Below are positions 55,872-64,000 of a stretch of 64,000 nt of DNA, piece after piece. A program made the translations under genes and the position numbers. Position 1 is the stretch's first letter, and the number at the start of each line of letters is the position of its first letter. The notes below the pieces were generated by a model. The model had not been told where the DNA came from and did no database searches. It saw only the letters and a list, made by a program, of their open reading frames with translations. The stretch covers positions 620,001 through 684,000 of the forward strand of contig CM065890.1 of the NCBI GenBank assembly GCA_033439255.1, in the 5' to 3' direction. This DNA is from Hericium rajendrae. Its lineage: Eukaryota; Basidiomycota; Agaricomycetes; Russulales; Hericiaceae.

Positions 55872-57028
55872 TCAGAGTTTAGGAATATATAGCTTGCTCA
55901 CAAGCGCCCCCTTCTCAACGATTTTATCCTTCCACTGACGCTCCATTTCATCCACGTCCCAGTTGGCGGAGACATACCTAAGCCGGTAAGCAGTCAATTC
56001 ATATCATAGTAGACCAACATTAGTCTTACTTTCCGGAGAGCCAGTCCGACTTTCCTGAAGTCATGTACAGCATCGTCGCCGCCGGCAATTGGACCGTGTC
56101 GAGCATGTTGTACACCAGATCAGGATTTTCCATCGAGGTTTGTGTCTTGATACCGCCCGGATGAAGTGAAAACACCTTAACATCTGGGTATTCTAAAGGC
56201 AGGTCTATTAGTGACAACAAGTTATAACGACACAATAGCATGTTTCTCACCCAAAGCTACGAACTCGACAAATCTACCGAGTGTATGCTTCGACAGTCCA
56301 TATGCACTTCCGTTTGGCCAGAGGAGCTGCGCCGCCAATGACGAGACTACAATAAGGTACCCCTTCGTTTTCACCAAGTGGGGCACTGCGAAGCTGCGTC
56401 CATATTATCATTTAGGCTATCGCGTTACCTGTTTGGCCCCGTAGGCACTTACTGCGCTGTGTTGTAAGTACCGCGGACATTGATCTCCTGGGTATCCCAC
56501 CAGTCATACGGATCCTGCTCAGCAAAGGCTGTCCTCCGATCAGCCTTCCGAACAGATGTTGAGGTATACCACGTACTTTGATGCCACCGTCCGCCCTTTC
56601 CGGCATTCGCAATACAGATGTCCAACCTCCCGAAGCGGTCTATCGTGGCCTTGATCGCCGCCTCGACCTGCTTCGTCTCCTTCACGTCCGTCGGTATAGT
56701 AAGCACCTCAGCAAACGGCGCCTGCGCCAGGATAGTGTTCTTCACGCCATCTAAGGTCTCCTGCTTGCGCGCAGTGAGGACGACGGACGCGCCGGCCTTG
56801 GCGTACGTGAGGGCAGTCTCCTCACCGATCCCGCGAGAGGCGCCGGTTATGAAGACGACCTTGCCCTTGTAAGTCTGGTTGCGATAATGGACTTGCGTAT
56901 CGATAGCGGGGTAGACACTATCTCAAGAGCGCTCAGTAACTCCTGCGTTCAAACCATCAGGAACATGGCTAGACTCACTCGCGACGCAAAGTCGTAGTCA
57001 GTTCCTGCCAGGCTGGCCTTGGACCCAT
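55872..57028 (-). CDS. Short-chain dehydrogenase/reductase 3, 292 aa
   Basis: Six exons: 56979-57028, 56577-56917, 56453-56528, 56251-56393, 56030-56192, 55872-55977, totalling 879 bases. Motifs are TGASRGIG, NAG (121-123), Ser 174, Tyr 187, Lys 191 (SAYGLSK), with TARK after strand 2. The first exon is six bases longer than in its paralogs. A strong TATA box lies 42 bases upstream. Exon 6 ends in KLYIPKL, unlike RLAVP in SDR1 and SDR2. Enzymatically intact by motifs; substrate unknown. Confidence 0.9.
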
Positions 57029-57492
57029 AATGGAAGCGAGGAACGTCTCATGGGAGGCAGGGGAACATCTTATATAGAGATGGAATCTTTCAGTAACCGA
57101 TGGGTGTCTTTAGGCAAGGGGACTAGACGCAAGAAGTAACTTTATTACCACCGTATCTTGTGGCAAGACATTTCCGCTATTGACAGTCGTGCCAGTCCAG
57201 CCAGTGCACCGCGTTCCTTTAGTCCAGGGTAACGGGATGCGCCCACGTCCAAGAACAGAAGAAACTCACGCCGGCTCTGCAAAAGGCAGGTCACACCTTA
57301 CATACCGAGTATATGGGACGACTTCTTCTACTCAGAAGGCAATTCCCGCGGATTTGCAAACATGCGAACCTACATTTTACAGAATCCGACGAAGTGAGGA
57401 TTGTGAATCGTGAGACTGCAACCTCAGTCCGTGCGAATAGTAACACAGACACGAGCTGAAAGCCACCAAGAAGGAGATCGAAGTCGATGTGA
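57029..57492. other. Intergenic between SDR4 and SDR3
   Basis: Besides the SDR3 TATA box, nothing recognised. Confidence 0.45.
57070..57078 (-). promoter_or_regulatory. TATA box of SDR3
   Basis: Minus strand CTATATAAG, 42 bases before the ATG. Confidence 0.65.
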
Positions 57493-58643
57493 TCAGTGTG
57501 GGACCGATAGCTTGTTGACGAGGCCATTTGTCTCAACAATCTTATCTTTCCATTCTTCCATCTCGTCTACATCCCATTGTGCTGAGACGTATCTGCAGAC
57601 CGGCGTCGGAATTAATGATAAACGGCGCGATTCATCAAGACCGACCTTCCCGAAAGCCAATCTGCCTTCCCAGACGTTAAATGGAGAGCGGCTGCGGCAG
57701 GCAGCTGCAAAGTATCAATACATATTGCTGCGACCTCCGGATGTGTACTGGTCAATTCAGTCGGGATTCGGCCGGGATGGAGACCAAACGCTTTGACGTC
57801 AGGATTCTCTGCGTAAAGTACGCTCTTGAGTCGAAGGTAGCGGGGGACAAGACATTGAAGATACGCACCAACAGTAACGAATTCAATGAACCGACCGATC
57901 GCGTGCTTTGAGATCGAATAGCTGCTTGCGCGTGGATAGCGCATCTGGGCTGCCTCGGAAGTCGTAGCAATGAAGTATCCTTTGCTTTCGACCAGGTGAG
58001 GTACCGCAGCGCTGCAGATTCGACGAATTGTCAATTCACTCCGTGGCCATACGGCGAGACTGTAGCTCTACGTACTGGGCTACGTTGAACACGCCGCGAA
58101 TGTTGACTTCCACGGTGTTCCACCACACTTCGGGATCTTGCTGAGTGAATGCTGGCATAGAAAATCTGAGGAATTGACAAACTTCAGACACAAACCAAAT
58201 TATGCTCACCAGATAGATCGGAGGCGCCCGCGTTGGCCACGCAAATATCTAGTCTTCCAAACCGTGTGTATGCCGCGGCTACCGCAGCAGCAACCTCCTT
58301 CGCGTTTTTCACATCGGCAGTGACGGTAAGGACGTCCGCGGACGGGGCCTGCTCTAAGATCTTATGCTTCACGCCATCCAACGTTTCTTGTTTGCGCGCG
58401 CTAATGGCGACGGAGGCGCCGGCTTTGGCGTACGTGATTGCGATTTCTTCGCCGATTCCGCGTGAAGCACCAGATATGAAGACAACCTTCCCCTTGAACG
58501 ACTGATTCACAAAATGGTGCGTGGGGTCGATAGCTGGATAAACACTGCGACGGACGATTAGTGTTGGGCGCCACGAAAGGGAGATGGTAGGCAACGTACT
58601 CGTGTCTAACCGTGACGGGCAGGTCTTCTTCGGGAGCTGCCAT
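57493..58643 (-). CDS. Short-chain dehydrogenase/reductase 4, 286 aa
   Basis: Six exons: 58600-58643, 58210-58544, 58076-58151, 57869-58011, 57646-57808, 57493-57592, totalling 861 bases. Motifs are SGASRGIG, NAG, Ser 170, Tyr 183, Lys 187 (SSYSISK), with SARK after strand 2 for NADP(H). Exon 2 is six bases shorter than in the others. The exon-5 start reads NPDVK instead of YPDVK. A TATA-like TATTTAAG (58697-58705) lies about 55 bases upstream. It is the most upstream of the tandem set. Confidence 0.9.
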
Positions 58644-59959
58644 TCTCAAAGCGATGGATGGCCAAAAGTCGCTAGGATATCAAACAGATGCTTGTGCTTA
58701 AATACGAGCGACGGAAAAGCAGGCGCCAAGGAGGTTATGTGGCCTGTCCGATGATTCAGTACACCACTAGCGCTCTGCAACAAATAATGCTCTGATATCA
58801 CGCGGTGCCCATGGGCAATGAGCATCATGAGGAAACATGGCTCACACCCTAAAGGGGAGTCATTTTGAGTCTTCGACGCATATATCCGCGTAATTTCTCA
58901 ACAAGGATATCCGTGAGCAATGGCAAATCTCCCCGTGGAGGAAACGGTGAGTTCGGGGGCGAGTTCAAGGGTTAGCGAAAAACTATGCCACTGTCAGTGT
59001 CATAGAATCTGGTCGAATCGCGCCCGAACAGCCATTTTCACGGCATGCAAGCAAGCACCAATCACGAAAAATCTGTCTTAGTCCTGGAGACAATGGTCAG
59101 ACGACGCCACGTTACACGCGGCGGATGCTTACACTCAACTCCTGTCAAACCGGAGAGGGCGACCCAAGAAGCCTCAGGAACCAGTTCTCCATCAGGTTCA
59201 ATGTGCCCGATATGACCAGCGATGATACGCTGTCTACAGTCGAAGATGGAAGGTCCGGAGGCAACACAGACTCGACGGGAACGGCTGAAATGGAAAAGCA
59301 TCATTACCACCTGTGTATGCTTTTAGACGATAAAACGCGTCACTCGTCTTGCTCGACCACGCATTATAGTTCAGAAAAAGTAAAGAAAACGCAACATCAG
59401 GCTGGGAGTTGCGCAGGACCATCAGTGCGAATTTACGGCGGCGGCGGCTCCGTCGGAGGGCAGGGGAAACTAAAAGTTAGTAGCAGGAGCAGGAGTTCAG
59501 CCAGGAACCGAAGTCACCAAAGATTTCTTGAAGCTTTTCATGACGAAAGGGTTTTGACTGTGACGGCACCATGCGCGCTTGTGACGCGACAGGATAACGC
59601 GACGCGCCTCGCGGGTCACGTCGGTATCGGATCGCGTCGGTGTTACTGTAAGTACTGTCACGCCTCACTTTGCAGTTGGCTTGCGGGAGGAAGGGAGGCA
59701 GACTCCGACAGATACAGAAGCGCAAAGTCCCAATAAGAATTTCTCATGTATGTGAAATAAACATTGTTCGTAATATGGTTACAGCGTCCATGTGTGGTAT
59801 AGTACAGTCAATGTGTCAGGATACAGCGGCCAGCCTAACTCGAAAGGGTCTGCGACACTACGAAGGCATTAATGGATTACGAGTCCAAGGTAACGTTATG
59901 GCCCGGACCTCCAAGGTGACGGTTATCAGGGTGTGCACCTACGCGTAGATAGAATGACA
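58644..59959. other. 1.3 kb intergenic region
   Basis: Apart from SDR4 promoter sequence I see no gene. A 203-residue frame (59125-59736) has no domain, biased composition and no splice context. Confidence 0.45.
58697..58705 (-). promoter_or_regulatory. TATA-like box of SDR4
   Basis: Minus strand TATTTAAG about 55 bases before the ATG at 58643. Confidence 0.45.
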
Positions 59960-60746
59960 TTAGCCTAGTGTAGAGACGTATGATGGCGTGGAGGACGAAC
60001 CGTGAGCAACGGCGCGCTCGCGCCTCAACATCGCCTCGCGTTCCAACTTCTCAGCTTCGGCGAGCTCGCGACCCTGCGCCTTGAACGCATTTGCTTCTCT
60101 ACAACGCTCCAGTCAGCACCCTGGATAATCGAGACAGAAAGCGCTGGACTCACTCCTCCTTCTCGTTGCCGCGCGCTTGCAGGGCCTGGCTCCCGACGAG
60201 GGTGCCGACGGCGTGCTGAACCTTGCCCTCCATGCGACGAGTAGGGTTGGTGCTGTGGCCGGTGCTTTGATTGAGATGTTGTGAAGGCGGCACATCACTC
60301 TGGGTGCCATATTGGCCACCGACACCACCGTATTGTTGCCATTTGTTGGTCGGGATATTGCTGACCGCCAGCACCTTGTCCTGTGGTACCCGGCTGCAGA
60401 ACCGACTTAGAGAAAAGAAAGACTAAAGAAACATGGTGAAGCTCACGTTGTGAGTGCCAGCAGCATGGCTCTGGGCGGTTATACCTGCGCCTGTGCGGTT
60501 CATGGGCGTGGTATTGTTATCGTAGCCGGTGGTGGCCCCGCGATCGGCCAGACCGTAGTCTTGCTGATCGTTGCGCGTCGTTGAACCAGCGCCCTTCCTG
60601 GGAACGTCGGCATCACGTCGGGTGTTGTCTGCAACAACGGCTTCCTGGCCGTGCTTGTTGTCCTAGCAAATTGATGTGATGAGTAGGAGAAAAACTGCAT
60701 GATCAAAGAATGAACGCACGTTATGCTTCTTACCGAAGAAAGGCAT
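59960..60746 (-). CDS. Small Gly/Gln-rich protein, CsbD-like or unknown, with splice ambiguity
   Basis: Exons (minus): 60720-60746, 60447-60662, 60154-60380 (or to 60393), 59960-60098. It starts MPFFGKKHN. The middle is rich in Gly, Gln, Asn and Thr. The conserved C-terminal part has MEGKVQHAVGTLVGSQALQ, then NEKE and a Glu/Arg helix (ELAEAEKLEREAMLRRERAVAH), recalling small basidiomycete proteins sometimes grouped with CsbD-like stress proteins. With the usual acceptor at 60394 an extra A (in CAACAAATGG) shifts the frame and a TGA follows at 60295-60297. An acceptor 13 bases later (CCACAG) keeps it open, giving 202 residues. A TATA box lies upstream. Function unknown. Confidence 0.6.
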
Positions 60747-60830
60747 TATAAGTTGTTATTAGAAGGTGGTGGAAATGTGAGTTCGGGAGTTCGGGTCGAT
60801 ATCCTATGGTTGTCTATGAATGACAGGCAA

Positions 60831-60840
60831 CTTATATACC
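60831..60840 (-). promoter_or_regulatory. TATA box of the small Gly/Gln-rich protein gene
   Basis: Minus strand GGTATATAAG, 85 bases before the ATG at 60746. A clear TATA fits an inducible or highly expressed gene. Confidence 0.6.
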
Positions 60841-61493
60841 ACTGCGGTGGGGCCAGCCAACTGGGATTGTCGTTATCGTCGTCGTCATGACGTACGATAT
60901 TCCATAGCATGACTGGGATGATATCATCCTGGATATGGCTGTGCCTGTGGGAGGAGTAGTACTCCGCAGGCCCAAAGGCTTTGGACAATAGATGTAAACA
61001 CAGACCGTACCAAGGTGGACCGACTGTGCCTGGCGGCTCGCGCAGTTGACTCCGCCGTCTACTCACGAAACCATGCAGGGCAGATCGAAGAGGGAGGACG
61101 GAAAGTGGACGGAAAGCGGGGGGAAAGCGTCACAGCTGAACAAATCGGCGTCTGCCACGACTGGGATGGGGATGATTTTGGAACATGGCTCAAAGTCGGC
61201 CGAGTTCATAAATATGCTGCAACGTCACAGGCGATATTGCCGAAGGACGAAATCCACATGTACCTTTCCTTGTCTAGCGTGCGCATGGGAGCTATAATAA
61301 CAATTGCCTAAACGCTCGCTGTGATGTGGTGTGAAATGCGTGCCCGAGACAACCACAGGCTGCCTCGCGATAGAGGTGTGGGAGACGCCATGCGCGATGG
61401 CGATGGTAACCCAGTAGATCTTGTTCTTAGAAAACCCGTAGATGCACGGACACGAAGCAAGAATATCGAGCAGCAGCGAACTATCATCGGAAG
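60841..61493. other. Divergent intergenic region before the Sec2-like gene
   Basis: No gene recognised. It is the probable promoter space for the minus-strand small protein gene and the plus-strand Sec2-like gene. Confidence 0.45.
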
Positions 61494-64000
61494 ATGATAG
61501 AAGTTGAAGAAAGGTCGAAGCGGATATTTGGTTCGCTTTGCCGAGCTCAAGAGCACGCGAATAACGCCGAGATAATCCTGCGTCGGACCCTCCACGACCT
61601 CTCAGCGGAACCCTCTTCCCATCGCCACTTGTTCCTCTCTGACGGGGACTCTGGTTATATGTCTCAACCCGACGAAAGCACAGGCGAGTTGGCTGAGCCA
61701 ACGCCACCACCAGCAGATCACGAACAAGCCAACGAGCCCGTAACGGAACCAGCACAGGAAACGGGCGAGTCGGATTCCGGTCTGCATTTTCATGGACGCA
61801 ACAACTGACATCTCTACAGATCATAGTCACACTAAGGAGGGGGGCGATAAGAAGGACGAGCACCGGGAGGAGGAGCACAAGCCGCAAGAGAATGGCGATT
61901 CTAATGCTGCCACGAAAGCGAGTGACAGTCAGCCACTGCCAGAGGTTGTCAGGGAAGTAAAGTTCGAAGATGGTGCGTAACATATTTCTTTGTCTCCCTA
62001 CATCCTCTAACCTTGCCCGCCGGCGGAAAGAAAGCAAGGCAGATTCCATCGCGCGTGACGGGCCTTCGTCGGGACGTCGCCGAGTGAGCAATGACAAGGA
62101 TGCACAAGCCATGGTCATCGACTCCTTACGCAGTCAAGTCCAAGACCTTATCTCACAAGTCACTGCGCTCAACGGCAAGCTTGTGAAATCCTATGACCGG
62201 GTATCTGATCTCGAAGACGCGCTTCATGTCTCGGACTCTAACCTCCGATCGACCACCCTGAAGATCTCCCAGCTTGAGCTCGAGCGCACGCAGCACCTCT
62301 CCGCCCTGGACACGGGACTGCTCGTCGAGAAGGCGCAGGTTACCTCCGAGCTTACGCGTCTTATGGAAAAGGCTACCGATGAAGCAGCGCGACGCGGTCA
62401 AGCCGAGAGCGCACGTCAAGAGATCGAACAGGAGCTGGATGATCTAAGTGCAGGGCTGTTCGACCAGGCGAACACGATGGTCGCTGAGGCACGTTTTGCC
62501 AGGGCGCGCAGCGAACGCAAGGCTGAGGACACGGAGCGCGCTTTGAAGGAGACGGAGGAGGTCGTTGGACTTATGCAGAAGCAGATGCAGGCGCTGCAGG
62601 AGGAAAAAGAAGAAGCGGAGCGCAGGATGGAAGAGATGAATATCAAGATGGGCAAGGGCAAGTGGGTCGAGCGTACGCCATCGCCTAGCTCAGGCGACGC
62701 GCTGCATCTCTTGAGCTCGCATCAGCCGTACCACGAATTCATGATGTTTGTGGCCCACCTGCGGTCACTCCGTCCCAACTCGCCGCAGGTGCCAGCGATG
62801 TCGACGCTTCTTCCTCTGCCTTTCTTGTCAAGGCTGCTTTCAGAGGACACGTAGGTGGATTTACGCATTGTCTTCAACACTACTCTTAAATCATCTACAG
62901 CGACCCGACTGTCCGCCTGGATCTCGCCCCATCACTCAATTGGCTCACGCGCCGCTCCGTCATCTCCGCCATTCATAATGGACAACTATCCATCGAGCCT
63001 ATACCCGCTCACGCTCTTCTCGAGGCCACTCATCCTTCTCTCCCAGTCCCCATTCCCGTCTCCAACAACCAGAGTGGCGTATCCTGTGCGCTGTGCGGGA
63101 CGTCCATCTTCCCGCCTGGTTCTTCCAACCCCGGCTCACCGACGCGTCCCGGCCACTCACTGACCCGCACCGCAAGCGGCACCGCCTGGCCCAGCACGCT
63201 CTTCAAGAACCCGCTCTCCAGCAATCTCGGCTCAGCGCCACCCTCCTCCCCGCCGTACCAAGGCGCCCATCCTCCCCCAACACAGATATACATATTCCGT
63301 CTCGCCGTCCAGACAAACTCTGCCCTGCCCGTCCCGATCCCGAACAGCCCGCAGGCGCGCAGCCAGACGACGATGTACCCGCTCTGCACGTCCGGGTGGT
63401 GCCTGACGCGCCTGCGCACGACGTGTTCGCTCTGGGCATTCGTGCGCACGGGCATTGTCGAACGCGTATGGGAAGAAGCGTCTGCACAGGCGCTGCCGCC
63501 GTCACGCAAGGACATGCCCAATATCCCTGCGCCGCCAGTGCCGCCGCGGCGCAAGTCGAAGATGAGCGGGCTGTGGTCGGCGCTCGGTGGGTGGAGCGAG
63601 AACGATAAGGAGAAAGAGAAGGAGAAGGAAGCGATTAAGGCGGAAGCATATTTGTTGACGAGACGGGGTACGGTGCATGAGGTGAAAGCGCCGCCGCCCC
63701 TGCGGCATAAGGAGGTGCTTCCCCCGCCTCCGTTGCACCCCGCTGTCGTGAAAATCGAGAAGTCAGCGGCCGTACCGCCGCCTCTGCCCAAGCGCAGTGT
63801 GTCCCGCCAGCATGCCGTGCCTCCTGCAGAGCCGCACGTCAATGGCATAGAGGCGCCTGTACCCCCGAGTGTCAACGGCGACAGCGTCAATGGCGACAGC
63901 GTCAACGGCGCTAGCATCAATGGCGACAGCGTCAACGGACACGATGGAAAGCTTTCCGTCGAGCCTGAGACGCGTTCGGTCTCGCCCATCACGGCACCGG
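61494..64000 (+). CDS. SEC2: Sec2-like Rab guanine nucleotide exchange factor (5' part, runs off window)
   Basis: Exons 61494-61779 (an ATG at 61659 is an alternative start), 61820-61972, 62031-62850, 62901 to beyond 64000; introns of 40, 58 and 50 bases with consistent phases. Exon 3 encodes a long coiled coil, including the Sec2p signature (EIEQELDDLSAGLFDQANTM) followed by heptads. Sec2 activates the Rab GTPase Sec4 (Rab8 family) for secretory vesicle traffic to the growth site. Exon 4 has a small globular part (CALCG, CTSGWC), polyproline SH3-type sites (PAPPVPPRRK), then an NGDSV-type repeat (63868-63939). The rest lies beyond the window. Confidence 0.85.
63868..63939 (+). repeat. In-frame NGDSV repeats in the Sec2-like gene
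   Basis: About five copies of a 15-base unit (GTCAACGGCGACAGC type) coding VNGDS/INGDS. Likely variable in length between strains. Confidence 0.75.

Noticed and set aside
59125-59736. 203-residue plus-strand ORF
   Set aside because: No domain, no splice or promoter context, biased composition; open by chance.
61225-62118. 297-residue minus-strand ORF antisense to Sec2-like exons
   Set aside because: Shadow frame; Sec2-like exons with coherent phases lie on the other strand.
63030-63992. 320-residue minus-strand ORF at the window end
   Set aside because: Antisense to the Sec2-like exon 4; Gly/Thr/Ser-rich mirror of proline-rich coding.

Overview
This window is gene-poor, repeat-packed chromosomal DNA from a filamentous basidiomycete, most likely an Agaricomycete. 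The evidence is the short GT-AG introns (about 40-65 nt) in every host gene, the gene set (a fungal CFAP20 protein, a Sec2-type Rab exchange factor, a tandem SDR cluster), and the transposon types (Ty3/Gypsy chromovirus, Ty1/Copia, Ngaro-like DIRS elements, and a large DNA transposon with a Ulp1 domain). I cannot name the species from sequence alone.

Layout. Bases 1-43094 are a nested stack of mobile elements. A complete-looking Ty3/Gypsy element on the minus strand (1-12553, its 3' LTR cut by the window edge) lies inside the gag region of an older plus-strand chromovirus (12554-19899). The Gypsy element carries an unusual plus-strand block of two spliced genes (886-4458) antisense to gag-pol, with its own TATA box. 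A MITE-like element sits inside the first of these genes. The chromovirus is also split by element A (16551-19335), one of three members here of a non-coding TIR family (A, B1, B2). After a truncated RecQ-like helicase gene (20425-21777) and a Copia fragment (22078-24816) comes a minus-strand Copia element (24817-43094) swollen by three insertions: a 7.2 kb DNA transposon (27394-34597) with one nine-exon gene, and two near-identical inverted copies of the A/B family (B1 35771-38440, B2 39884-42551).

From 43427 on the window is host gene space: an alpha/beta hydrolase, CFAP20 (with a very young 6.2 kb Ngaro-like element in its intron), four tandem short-chain dehydrogenase/reductase genes with the same six-exon structure, a small CsbD-like or unknown protein gene with a splice ambiguity, and the 5' part of a Sec2-like Rab GEF gene running off the right edge.

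Three observations stand out. First, the A/B1/B2 family has CATC termini, 2-bp target duplications, two conserved perfect hairpins, a TATA promoter and a run of micro-exon-like segments, but no recognisable transposase. Second, the Gypsy element carries a separately promoted, intron-bearing antisense gene block bounded by two polypurine-tract-like copies. Third, differences between repeat copies are almost all CpG to TpG/CpA, which suggests cytosine methylation of transposons. The Ngaro insertion shows no such decay: its split repeats are identical.
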